A stretch of 64,000 bases of DNA from Corynebacterium lemuris (lineage in GTDB: Bacteria > Actinomycetota > Actinomycetes > Mycobacteriales > Mycobacteriaceae): contig NZ_JANWTC010000005.1 in the NCBI RefSeq assembly GCF_024919295.1, forward strand, positions 1 to 64,000. The letters run 5' to 3'. The position numbers and the translations under genes were made by a program. Below, piece after piece: positions 57,271-64,000 of the stretch (positions within the stretch are counted from its first letter, which is position 1; each line of letters opens with the position of its first letter). The notes beneath the pieces are model-generated. The model was given only the letters and a program-made list of their open reading frames with translations. It searched no databases and was not told where the DNA came from.

Positions 57271-57304
57271 CGCGGGACACCCGGAAAACTCCGGATGTCC
57301 CGCG
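57271..57304 (-). terminator. Hairpin between the beta-propeller gene and the lipoprotein gene
   Basis: CGCGGGACATCCGG and CCGGGTGTCCCGCG (minus strand) form a 14-position stem with one G-T pair and an AGTTTT loop. It lies after the secreted propeller gene and before the FecB-type gene. It could be a partial terminator that gives more propeller mRNA than transporter mRNA. Confidence 0.7.
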
Positions 57305-57407
57305 GTCGGAAGGGAATCTCAACACCCGGTCACTGCCTGGACCAGGTGGGTGGAGGTGCTACCCACCGCCAGGAAGGCGGGGCGGACGACACCTCCGGGG
57401 GCGTCAC

Positions 57408-59654
57408 CTAGTGGGAGGAGCCGCCGAGCTTGGCGGAACCGGAAGGCTTGCCCGGGTTGGGCTTGCCCGGTCCGGGGTTCTCGCCGCCGGTCTTGCCGAT
57501 CGGGCGGTAGCGGTAGAGGTCGTCGACGCGCTTGTCGCCTTCCTCACGGCCGGCCTTGTTGACCAGGTAGGCGGAGCCGTCCGGGCCGACGGAGATGTGG
57601 TTGGCGTTGACGCCGGCCGGCAGGTTCGCGGTGACCTTCAGGGTCTTGGCGTCGATGACGGTGGCGGTGCCGCCGCCACGGTTGGCGACGTAGACCAGCT
57701 CGTTGACCGGGTCGTAGACCGCGTTGAGGGCGCCGGCACCGGTCGGGATGTCGGCGATGACCTCGTCCTTGTCCACATCAACGACCACGACGTTGCTGGT
57801 GCCCTGGTTGGCGATGTAGAGGTTGCGGTTCTTGGAGTCCCAGGCCACACCGGAGGCGGTGGCGACGTTATCGCCCAGATCGTAGAAAGTGATCTTGTTG
57901 CCGTTGCGGACGTCGATCTTGGCGGCGGTCGGGTTGACGAAGCTGGTGGTGAACAGCTCACCGGTCTTCTCGTCGAAGGCCAGGGACATGGTCACACCGA
58001 AGTCGTTCTCGGGGTCCTTGACCTGGATGGTCTCGACCTTCTCCAGGGTCTTGCCGTCGTAGACCTCGATGACGGAGGTGCCGGCGTCACCGCGGGCAGC
58101 GGAGGAGACGTAGGCCTTGTTGGTCTTCGGGTCGACGACGACGTCGCGGCTGTGGGCGACCTCGCCGGCCTCGAACTGCTTGACCAGGGAGAGGTCGGAC
58201 TGCTTGTACACGGCGATGGTGTTCTGGCGGGTGTTGGTCACCCAGACGTAGCCGAGCTTGTTGTCCAGGCCGATGCCGTAGACGCCGTAGACGCCCTTGC
58301 TCTCATCGTCCGGGTTGACGGCAGCCGGCTTGATCTCCTGCTCAACCGCGAGGGTCTCGCCGTCGAGACGGATGAGGCCGGAGTCCTGGATCGGCGGGCG
58401 GCCCACCGCGCGGGCGGCGAAGACCTTGCCGGTCTCGGGGTTCACGGCGGTCTGGTACTGGCCGTTGCCGATATCGACGCGGTCGATGGTGAAGTTCTCG
58501 GCGCCGACCTCGGAGTTGTCCGGGGTGACGGCGATGCCGGAGGTGAGGGTCTGGGTACCGCCCGGGACGGTGTAGGTGACGGAGAACTTCTCACCGACCA
58601 GGGACTGGTCGCCGGCGAGCTTGACGCCCTCGACAACGGCCTTGCCGTCGGCGCCTGCGGTGGTGGTGCCGGTGTAGAAGGTGGTGTCCCCTGCGGCGAT
58701 CTTGGTCACCTGGGCACCGGCAGCCAGGTTGGCGACGGTGGCGGTGGCGGTGGCGTTCAGGGAGTTCGCGGACAGGGCCAGGGCGCCCTCGGTGGTGATC
58801 TTGGCCTCGACCTCGTCACCCTTGTCGCTCTTGAGGGTGATGGTGTTTTCACCGGCGGGTGCTGCACCTGCCGGGATCACCAGGGTGCCGGAGGCGGTGC
58901 CGTCGGCGGCGGCCTTGATGGTTTCGGCGGTCTCGCGGCCGTTCCGCCACTGGGCGGCCCCGGTACCGGCGGTAGCGGAGATCGCGGCCTCCGGGCTGAA
59001 GCCCGAGAGGTTCAGGTCGACGGTGACGGTGCCGTCGGCGGCAGTCGCCGGCTCGGCGGCGGTGGCCTTGGCCCCGCTGGTCTCACCGGGCTCGCCGTCC
59101 TTGTCATCGTCGACAGCGATGGTGCCGCACTGGCCGTCCTGGGCCTCACCGTTGACCACGTTGAAGATGACGAACTTGGAGGCACCAGCACCGCCGTCGT
59201 TGCCGGCGAGCAGGCGGATGCCGTACTGGCCGTCAGCGGCGAAGGTCGGGAGCTTCAGCCTGGCCTCGAAGTTGCCGGCGGCATCCGGAAGAGCGGCGAC
59301 ATCGTCGACGTAGGCGGTTCCGGTGCCATCGACCTCAGCGACATCGGAGCCGGCCTGGTCTGCCTCGAACCTGAGGGCGCCGTCGTTGAGCTTGTAGGCG
59401 AGGGAGCCCTTGTCCGGGCGCTTCTCGAAGCCGGTACCGACGAGGGTGATGATATCGCCGGACTTGTAGTTCTTCTCTTCCTTGAGGGTCAGCGTGCCAG
59501 CGCCATTGCCCTGGTTGCGGGTGCTGAACTCCGAGCACTCCTGCGCGACGGCCGGGGCGGCGGTCATGACCGCAACGCCGGAGGTGGCGATGGCCACGGA
59601 CATGAGGCCGGCGATCGCCCGCTGCGTCGCACGGGACTTCCAAGTGATGTTCAT
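57408..59654 (-). CDS. Secreted YVTN-type beta-propeller protein with N-terminal Ig-like domains
   Basis: The 748-residue protein has a signal peptide (cleavage after about residue 38, PAVAQE). One Ig-like module follows (LVGTGFEKRPDKGSLAYKLN, then GNFEARLKLP), related to the type A repeat of the 707-residue protein. A further beta region (about 200-390) precedes a propeller (about 395-715) with blades such as NKLGYVWVTNTRQNTIAVYK, NKAYVSSAARG, NRNLYIANQGTSNVVVVDVD and NELVYVANRGGGTATVIDAK. The end is Gly/Pro rich with no anchor, so it is free or wall-bound. AGGAG lies 12 bases before ATG 59654. DtxR-like boxes upstream imply expression under low iron. Confidence 0.82.
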   Translation of the reverse strand: MNITWKSRATQRAIAGLMSVAIATSGVAVMTAAPAVAQECSEFSTRNQGNGAGTLTLKEEKNYKSGDIITLVGTGFEKRPDKGSLAYKLNDGALRFEADQAGSDVAEVDGTGTAYVDDVAALPDAAGNFEARLKLPTFAADGQYGIRLLAGNDGGAGASKFVIFNVVNGEAQDGQCGTIAVDDDKDGEPGETSGAKATAAEPATAADGTVTVDLNLSGFSPEAAISATAGTGAAQWRNGRETAETIKAAADGTASGTLVIPAGAAPAGENTITLKSDKGDEVEAKITTEGALALSANSLNATATATVANLAAGAQVTKIAAGDTTFYTGTTTAGADGKAVVEGVKLAGDQSLVGEKFSVTYTVPGGTQTLTSGIAVTPDNSEVGAENFTIDRVDIGNGQYQTAVNPETGKVFAARAVGRPPIQDSGLIRLDGETLAVEQEIKPAAVNPDDESKGVYGVYGIGLDNKLGYVWVTNTRQNTIAVYKQSDLSLVKQFEAGEVAHSRDVVVDPKTNKAYVSSAARGDAGTSVIEVYDGKTLEKVETIQVKDPENDFGVTMSLAFDEKTGELFTTSFVNPTAAKIDVRNGNKITFYDLGDNVATASGVAWDSKNRNLYIANQGTSNVVVVDVDKDEVIADIPTGAGALNAVYDPVNELVYVANRGGGTATVIDAKTLKVTANLPAGVNANHISVGPDGSAYLVNKAGREEGDKRVDDLYRYRPIGKTGGENPGPGKPNPGKPSGSAKLGGSSH

Positions 59655-59757
59655 CGTGGGGGACTACTCCTAGTCGGTGACTTCAGTTTCACGTTGCTTC
59701 AGCCGCCTGATGCGACGGGCCGTGACGGACCGGAACCCGCAACGTTCGCCGATGAGC

Positions 59758-59776
59758 CTAGGCTCGCCTAACCTCA
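59758..59776. promoter_or_regulatory. DtxR-type iron box 1
   Basis: CTAGGCTCGCCTAACCTCA matches 15 of 19 positions of the DtxR consensus TTAGGTTAGCCTAACCTAA as I remember it. It lies about 104 bases before the propeller gene start. Confidence 0.75.
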
Positions 59777-59788
59777 TTTCTCAAAGAT

Positions 59789-59807
59789 TTAGGCAAGGCT
59801 AACCACC
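59789..59807. promoter_or_regulatory. DtxR-type iron box 2
   Basis: TTAGGCAAGGCTAACCACC matches about 13 of 19 consensus positions and lies 12 bases upstream of box 1. Closely placed boxes are typical for strongly iron-repressed promoters. Confidence 0.65.
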
Positions 59808-59837
59808 CCCGCGCAAAGGGTAACGAGATGACAACTC

Positions 59838-59856
59838 TTAGGTAACGCTAACTCGT
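59838..59856. promoter_or_regulatory. DtxR-type iron box 3 (weaker)
   Basis: TTAGGTAACGCTAACTCGT matches about 12 of 19 positions. A further partial match (ATAGGTAAGGTTGCCCAAA) is near 59892-59910. These two are weaker and could be chance in this TAGG/CTAAC-rich stretch. Confidence 0.5.
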
Positions 59857-60020
59857 ACGTTGGCGAGAGCTGCCGATATCCGGCAAACTACATAGGTAAG
59901 GTTGCCCAAATGTGATAACGCTCACTAGGGGCGTTTTTGCCCCCACCCGTCACCACAATTGCATACGATTTCAGCCCTGCGTCTGCTTCCCGAACCGCAC
60001 TTCCCGCCGCTCCGGACATG

Positions 60021-60046
60021 AAAAAAGGGGCACCCCACGGCGCCCC
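60021..60046 (-). terminator. Terminator of the panC-like gene
   Basis: On the minus strand GGGGCGCC pairs with GGTGCCCC (one G-T pair) and is followed directly by six T residues. It lies 24 bases after the stop. Confidence 0.85.
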
Positions 60047-60069
60047 ACCCCTGCTGTCCGTGACCGCGG

Positions 60070-60876
60070 TCAACCCTCAATGTTGCGGAAGCCGATCCCC
60101 AACGGCAGGCCGACGTTATCCGTCAGGCGCACGCCCCCGACCAGGGCCGACACCAGAAGGCGGGCATCGCCGGTCTCGGGTGCATCACCCAGGTCCAGGC
60201 CACGGACCTCCAGGTAGTCCACCGCCACCCCCGCAGTGTCCAGCACACCCCGGGCCACCTCAAGGACGGTTTCTGCACCGTGTTCGGCGGTGTGGGCACC
60301 GGCGGTCAGTGCCGCCGAGAGCGCGAGCGCCTGCTCCCGGGCGGACTCCGCCACCGCAGAATTGCGCAGGGAAACAGCCAGCCCGTCCGGCATGCGGATG
60401 GTGGGCACCCCGTGGAGCTTCACCGGCAGGTGCAGGTCAGTGATGGCCGCCTGCAGTGCCCGCATCTGCTCGTAGTCCTTCTCCCCGACCACCACATCGG
60501 AGGGGTCGACGATGTTGATCAGGCTCAGCTCGAGCGTCAGCTGCCGGGCGACCTCGTCGACAGGCTCGAGATCGAGATCGACGGGCTGGACGAGGGTGCG
60601 CAGACCACGCGGCCACAGGGCGTCCTGTGTGTAGCGGAAGACGGCGTCGACGCCTTCTTCCGCGAAAGCCGGCGGCACCTCCTCACCGGCCCAGGCGACG
60701 AGGACCACGGCGCGCGGCAGCCGGCGGGCGGCACGCACCAGCGCAATATGGCCGGCGTGCAGCCCGGCACCCAGGGGGATGAGCACCACCGGGCGACCGC
60801 TCTTGCGCATGGCACGCGCCAACACGGGAATCTGCTCAAGCCCGAACTCAGTGGCCTGACCTGGTGTGAAGCTCAC
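60070..60876 (-). CDS. PanC-like protein, degenerate pantothenate synthetase paralogue
   Basis: The 268-residue protein is built like PanC: LIPLGAGLHAGHIALVRAAR (HxGH), VVVGEKDYEQMRALQ, GVPTIRMPDGLAVSLRN and VAVDYLEVRGLDLGD. Several conserved positions are changed, judged from memory of mycobacterial PanC. The P-T-M-G-x-x-H-E-G-H opening is altered, the F-V-N-P-x-Q-F strand is replaced by AWAGEEV, the H-F-x-G-V segment is missing, and S-S-R-N reads SLRN. It is about 40 residues short. It may still bind ATP, but ordinary pantoate-beta-alanine ligation is doubtful. GTG at 60876 has AGGAG upstream and overlaps the previous stop. Confidence 0.75.
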   Translation of the reverse strand: MSFTPGQATEFGLEQIPVLARAMRKSGRPVVLIPLGAGLHAGHIALVRAARRLPRAVVLVAWAGEEVPPAFAEEGVDAVFRYTQDALWPRGLRTLVQPVDLDLEPVDEVARQLTLELSLINIVDPSDVVVGEKDYEQMRALQAAITDLHLPVKLHGVPTIRMPDGLAVSLRNSAVAESAREQALALSAALTAGAHTAEHGAETVLEVARGVLDTAGVAVDYLEVRGLDLGDAPETGDARLLVSALVGGVRLTDNVGLPLGIGFRNIEG

Positions 60877-61589
60877 AGTTTCTCCTCCTGAATCGCCCAT
60901 AATTCAGCGTCCTGGTTGTGCTGGGTCTCCGCGACACGGCGGGTTGACTGCCGGAAGGCGCGAGCCTGGCCGGGGTTGTCCACCGATTCCCACCGCGCAC
61001 GCAGACCAACGGGTCCGGCAACCTCGGGAAGCCTGCGCAGAGGCCCCAGAGCGTCGGCGATGTCCTGGGCCTCCTGGGCGTCGCCGAGGACGTCGGCGAG
61101 CAGCCGCACCGCGTCCCCGCGGAGGGCGTGCACCACCTCGACGTAGGTGACGGCGGCCCCCAGCCGGAGCCGATCGGCGTCGTTGAAGTGGAAGGCGCTG
61201 GCGCCGAGCTCCCCGATGAGGAGATCAGCGATGGTCTCGCCGACCTCGTCGATGGCGGTCACGGCCCACCGGTCGGGGCTGAGCTGCCCCAGGGCGATGA
61301 CCACTGCCCCGGTGACCTCCAGCGGGTCCATGATCTGCACGCCGTGGGCCAGTGCGGTGTGCACGAAGATCTGGCCACGGCGGGAACGTTCAGCGAGTTT
61401 CTCCACGGCCGCCTCCAGCAGCGGTTCACGCACCTCCAGAATGACCATGTCGAGTTCCTCGACCGGTGGTGGTTCGGGGTCGTAGTCGAGGAAGCTGACG
61501 TCATGGCCGACACGGGCCAGCTGGTCGGGCAGGGTGGAGATCCGGCTGTCGCCGTAGACCCCCACCTGCATGCGCGGTGCCTGCACCAC
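60873..61589 (-). CDS. Rossmann-like/DUF2520-type protein
   Basis: The 238-residue protein begins with a nucleotide-binding-like strand (MQVGVYGDSRISTLPDQLAR) and has two halves. The first carries VILEVREPLLEAAVEKLAER and HTALAHGVQIMDPLEVTGAV. The second, helical half includes FHFNDADRLRLGAAVTYVEV and ADVLGDAQEAQDIADALGPL, as in DUF2520 proteins next to panC. The fold suggests a NAD(P)-dependent reductase, but the usual G-x-G-x-x-G is altered (GVYGDS), so cofactor use is uncertain. The GTG at 61589 overlaps the previous stop; the panC-like gene overlaps its end by 4 bases. Confidence 0.78.
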   Translation of the reverse strand: MVQAPRMQVGVYGDSRISTLPDQLARVGHDVSFLDYDPEPPPVEELDMVILEVREPLLEAAVEKLAERSRRGQIFVHTALAHGVQIMDPLEVTGAVVIALGQLSPDRWAVTAIDEVGETIADLLIGELGASAFHFNDADRLRLGAAVTYVEVVHALRGDAVRLLADVLGDAQEAQDIADALGPLRRLPEVAGPVGLRARWESVDNPGQARAFRQSTRRVAETQHNQDAELWAIQEEKL

Positions 61590-62527
61590 TACTCCTGGTT
61601 CTCCCGGGAACGGGCCAGCAGCTCAGCGACGGAGACTCCCCCGGTGTTCTCGTCGCGACGCCGCCGGCCCCGGCGGTCCTCCTCCGACTCTGCTGCCGCG
61701 GTGTCCTGCTCCACGACGGGTCCCTGGGTGGGTTCTGCGGTGTGTTTCTTTGTACTGCCCTGCTCCCAGTCGACGGTCTGGAAGGAACCGGTGTCGAAGA
61801 TCCGGGTCTCCTCAATGTCCGCCCGGTCCTCCGACTGGGCGTCCGTCTTCTGCTGCTGCTTCTCTTTCTCCCGACGCTGGTTCTCCGCGATCAGCTCGGC
61901 CAGGGGATTGACCTCCGGCCGGTTCGGCTGCTGGCCGATCCGGCCGGCGACGGCGTCCAGGGAGGGCGCACCGCTGATCCGTCCTTCGACCTCCGGGGAG
62001 CTCACCGGCTCGGGAACCTCGGATTCCTCCGCTTCATCCTCCTCCCCGAGGTCACCGAGGGTGACCCGTTCCAGCTCCATGATGCGGCGGGCCTCAGCAC
62101 GCAGGGCGGCGGGCTCGTAGCCGAATTCCCGCCCGGCGAGGGCCTCGAGCTGTGCGCGGATGCCGGCGAGTTCACGTTTGATGTCCTCGAGCACCTCGGA
62201 TTCCCGGTCGTGCTGCTCCTGCTGCAGCTCCAGGGCACGGCTCTCGACCTCGGCGGTCTGCTCGGCGACGGCCCGGGCCACCTCGACGTCGTGGAGTTCA
62301 GCGTTGTGGAACAGCTCCCGGCGTGCGGCCTCGGCGTCGCGGCGGTAGCGGAACACCAGGAAGAAGCCGATGACCGCAGCCCACAGCGCGGCCAGCAGGG
62401 CGATCTTCAGGGCCCCGTCGCTGTCTGTGAAGAGCATGACGATGCTCGCGATGAAGGCGAGGACAACCAGCACGACCAGCATCACCTGGCCGCGGTCCAC
62501 CCCACCTGACGTCTTCGCCTCATTCAT
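61589..62527 (-). CDS. Membrane protein with coiled coil and charged tail (DUF6779-like)
   Basis: The 312-residue protein has two helices at the N-terminus (VMLVVLVVLAFIASIVMLFT and IALLAALWAAVIGFFLVFRY). Next comes a long coiled-coil region (about 70-150: EVARAVAEQTAEVESRALEL, EDIKRELAGIRAQLEALAGR) and then a disordered, Glu/Gln/Arg-rich tail. It looks like a cytoplasmic scaffold attached to the membrane. It lies in the folK-DUF3180-X-DUF2520-panC block conserved in corynebacteria. The DUF assignment is from context and is tentative. ATG at 62527 follows TAGAGT at leaderless distance. Confidence 0.72.
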   Translation of the reverse strand: MNEAKTSGGVDRGQVMLVVLVVLAFIASIVMLFTDSDGALKIALLAALWAAVIGFFLVFRYRRDAEAARRELFHNAELHDVEVARAVAEQTAEVESRALELQQEQHDRESEVLEDIKRELAGIRAQLEALAGREFGYEPAALRAEARRIMELERVTLGDLGEEDEAEESEVPEPVSSPEVEGRISGAPSLDAVAGRIGQQPNRPEVNPLAELIAENQRREKEKQQQKTDAQSEDRADIEETRIFDTGSFQTVDWEQGSTKKHTAEPTQGPVVEQDTAAAESEEDRRGRRRRDENTGGVSVAELLARSRENQE

Positions 62528-62537
62528 GGTTTCCACT

Positions 62538-63005
62538 CTAACCAACCGCCTCCCCCTCAGCGGGCGGCGGTGTCTCGCAATGTCGTTCGAGATACACACC
62601 GGCCGCGGCCAGGGCGATCCCGCCGACCGCGCTGGCCGCCACACCCGGCAGGTCATCTGAGGCGGCGACCAGCTCCCCGAGACGGGGGACGATGAAACTG
62701 CCGATGCCCACATACGCCCCGCCCATGATCGCGCCGGTCCACGCCGAGGCCTTCCCGATGACCAGGAACAGTGCCGCCGTCAGCGGGTTGAGCTGGCTGC
62801 GGTCCTGGCCGATGCGGCCGCCGGCCACCCGGTCGCGGACCTTCCACGCCAGGTACACGCACACCGCCGCCATCACCCACAGAAAAACAGACACGGTGAC
62901 GGGCACGGTCATCATCGAGCCGTAGAACCGCCAGGTGAGGATCGCGGCGACGGCCGCGGTGAAACCCCCGGCGGCGATCAACCCGGTGATCGGTGTGCGC
63001 TGCAT
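62538..63005 (-). CDS. DUF3180 membrane protein
   Basis: The 155-residue protein has four membrane helices in two pairs (TGLIAAGGFTAAVAAILTWR, VSVFLWVMAAVCVYLAWKVR, LTAALFLVIGKASAWTGAIM, VAASAVGGIALAAAGVYLER). The RSQLNPLTAALFLVIGKASA segment with a lysine inside helix 3 is typical of DUF3180, usually encoded after folK in actinobacteria. Function is unknown. It starts 3 bases after the folK stop. Confidence 0.88.
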   Translation of the reverse strand: MQRTPITGLIAAGGFTAAVAAILTWRFYGSMMTVPVTVSVFLWVMAAVCVYLAWKVRDRVAGGRIGQDRSQLNPLTAALFLVIGKASAWTGAIMGGAYVGIGSFIVPRLGELVAASDDLPGVAASAVGGIALAAAGVYLERHCETPPPAEGEAVG

Positions 63006-63008
63006 GCT

Positions 63009-63494
63009 TTACAGTCTCCCAGCCTCGACGATTCCCGCCACTTCCGCCGGATCGAGCCCGGCGAGCAGCTCGGTGACGGGTGTCCCGCCCAGCGTGGCAT
63101 GCGGATCGGCGGCCAGCCAGGGCACCAGCACGAAGGCCCGTTCATGGGCGTGGGGGTGCGGGAGGGTGAGCACCGGGTCCGGGGAACTCAGCTCCTCCGG
63201 GTCGAGGACGGTGACCACATCGACGTCGAGGGTGCGTGGCCCCCAGTGCCGCTCGCGGACGCGATCGGCGGCCTCCTCCAGGCGCTGGCCGCGGCGCAGC
63301 AGTTCCAGCGGGGTGGCGTCCACGTCGACGATGAGCACGGCGTTGAGGAACTCACCCTGGTCCGTCACACCCCAGGGCGGAGTGGCGTAGACGGGCGAGG
63401 CGGCGACGGTCTCCGTGCGGAACTCCGCCGCCACCCCGCGCAGCAGGGCCCACCGGTCGGCGAGGTTGGAACCGATGGACAGGACCGCCCGCAT
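63009..63494 (-). CDS. folK: HPPK, 2-amino-4-hydroxy-6-hydroxymethyldihydropteridine pyrophosphokinase
   Basis: The 161-residue HPPK transfers pyrophosphate from ATP to 6-hydroxymethyl-dihydropterin for folate synthesis. Seen are LSIGSNLADRWALLRGVAAE, VYATPPWGVTDQGEFLNAVL, ERHWGPRTLDVDVVTVLDPE (the metal-binding D-x-D) and LTLPHPHAHERAFVLVPW. ATG at 63494 overlaps the folB stop by one base, so the two are coupled. Confidence 0.95.
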   Translation of the reverse strand: MRAVLSIGSNLADRWALLRGVAAEFRTETVAASPVYATPPWGVTDQGEFLNAVLIVDVDATPLELLRRGQRLEEAADRVRERHWGPRTLDVDVVTVLDPEELSSPDPVLTLPHPHAHERAFVLVPWLAADPHATLGGTPVTELLAGLDPAEVAGIVEAGRL

Positions 63495-63883
63495 CAGGCC
63501 TTCCTGAAGTGGGCCTGGGTGCGGCGCGAGCGGCGCGCCACCACCGCCACGTCCGCGAAGGCGTGCGGGATGGGGGCCTCCGGCTTGTGGATGGTCACCT
63601 CGACGGCGTGCAGCATCCCGAAGGTGGCCATGGCGCGGTCGGCGATCTCGACGGCGACGGTCTCGATGAGGTCGCGGGCCTCGCCCTGCACGACCTCAAC
63701 GGCCAGCTCGGCGAGCTCCCCGTAGTTGACGGTCCGCGAAAGATCATCGGTGGCCGCCGCCTCGGCGACATCGAGCCAGCAGGTGATGTCGACGATGAAG
63801 CTCTGGCCGTCGCGCTTCTCTTCCGGGTAGACCCCGTGGTGGCCGAAGCACTCCAGGCCGCGCAGCTCAATCCGGTCAGCCAC
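63494..63883 (-). CDS. folB: Dihydroneopterin aldolase
   Basis: The 129-residue FolB cleaves dihydroneopterin to hydroxymethyl-dihydropterin. IELRGLECFGHHGVYPEEKR is the family opening, and DDLSRTVNYGELAELAVEVV, LIETVAVEIADRAMATFGML and VEVTIHKPEAPIPHAFADVA follow, with catalytic lysine and glutamate positions present. GTG at 63883 is chosen because GGGAGG lies just upstream; it overlaps the folP stop by 8 bases. Confidence 0.95.
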   Translation of the reverse strand: MADRIELRGLECFGHHGVYPEEKRDGQSFIVDITCWLDVAEAAATDDLSRTVNYGELAELAVEVVQGEARDLIETVAVEIADRAMATFGMLHAVEVTIHKPEAPIPHAFADVAVVARRSRRTQAHFRKA

Positions 63884-64000
63884 GGGCACCTCCCGCATTC
63901 CAGGCCGCGGCGACATCGACGGCGTCCCGGGAGACGGGCACGTTGTGCACGCGGACCCCCCAGGCACCCATCTGCGCGGAGATGGCGGTGACGGCGGCGG
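63876..64000 (-). CDS. folP: Dihydropteroate synthase, C-terminal end only
   Basis: The last 41 codons of a minus-strand gene enter from the right edge: AVTAISAQMGAWGVRVHNVP followed by VSRDAVDVAAAWNAGGARG. This is the final strand and helix of dihydropteroate synthase, with the R-x-H phosphate-binding motif (VRVHNV). It leads into folB by an 8-base overlap, giving the usual folP-folB-folK order. Confidence 0.85.
   Translation of the reverse strand, partial: AAVTAISAQMGAWGVRVHNVPVSRDAVDVAAAWNAGGARG

Larger units (their letters stand above)
59655..60069. other. Control region between the propeller gene and panC-like gene
   Basis: This 415-base gap has no gene I can support. It holds the DtxR-like boxes, the presumed promoter of the iron cluster in the 59760-59910 part, and the terminator of the panC-like gene at the right end. 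Confidence 0.6.

Noticed and set aside
57213..59771. 852-codon open frame opposite the beta-propeller gene
   Set aside because: The product is an almost unbroken run of Gly, Val, Asp and Leu, typical of antisense to a Thr/Asp/Val-rich gene. The minus-strand protein has a signal peptide and propeller blades.
59888..60073. 61-codon minus-strand frame between panC-like gene and the iron boxes
   Set aside because: It has no ribosome binding site, overlaps a terminator with a T-run, and its product has no recognisable feature.

Overview
The window looks like a chromosomal segment of a GC-rich Corynebacterium. The evidence is the meso-diaminopimelate dehydrogenase gene ddh, the threonine exporter thrE, the MetP/MetS transporter pair, quinone-dependent pyruvate oxidase, the otsA-lipoprotein-otsB trehalose block followed by an IpsA-like LacI regulator, the folP-folB-folK-DUF3180 block, DtxR-type and ClgR-type operators, and many genes with GTG starts and no leader. 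The order pqo-MFS-TetR ... ddh ... thrE-otsA-otsB-ipsA resembles what I remember of C. glutamicum; I have not checked this against a database. I saw no insertion sequence, prophage, rRNA or CRISPR array. Species cannot be named from the sequence alone.

Layout. 1-5.2 kb: a two-component 4-hydroxyphenylacetate 3-monooxygenase (hpaB, hpaC) facing a large ATP-binding LuxR-type regulator. 5.4-10.9 kb: pyruvate:quinone oxidoreductase opposite an MFS exporter and a TetR regulator, then an Atg22-like MFS protein and a DinB-like protein. 10.9-14.7 kb: ddh, a LysE-type exporter, a HAD phosphatase, a broken nucleotidyltransferase gene and tRNA-Thr. 14.8-22.8 kb: thrE, a small protein with a histone-H1-like lysine tail, trehalose synthesis (otsA, lipoprotein, and an otsB fused to a DinB/mycothiol-type domain), an HdeD-like membrane protein, an IpsA-like regulator and an esterase. 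23-31.5 kb: housekeeping genes rlmB, cysS, nagB, ispF, ispD, carD, a lipoprotein, radA and disA. 31.5-38.5 kb: a membrane-anchored protein, carbonic anhydrase, mutY, a tiny DUF4236 gene, clpC with a ClgR-like box, and guaB1.

38.5-50 kb: an MFS exporter, metP-metS, a 666-residue protein of unknown function, an MFS-CBS fusion behind a hairpin that hides its ribosome binding site, lysS, an SPFH-type protein and flavohaemoglobin. 50-59.9 kb: seven genes on the minus strand. They encode a secreted beta-propeller protein, a FecB-type lipoprotein, two surface proteins anchored by a C-terminal membrane helix, two FecCD permeases and an ATPase, all downstream of a cluster of DtxR-like boxes. 60-64 kb: a degenerate PanC-like protein, a Rossmann-like protein, two membrane proteins, and folK, folB and the 3' end of folP.

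The best candidate for an undescribed system is the 50-59.9 kb cluster. It reads as an iron-regulated uptake system whose three surface proteins share Ig-like modules and do not look like the HtaA family. Next are the OtsB fusion and the MFS-CBS gene with its SD-sequestering leader.
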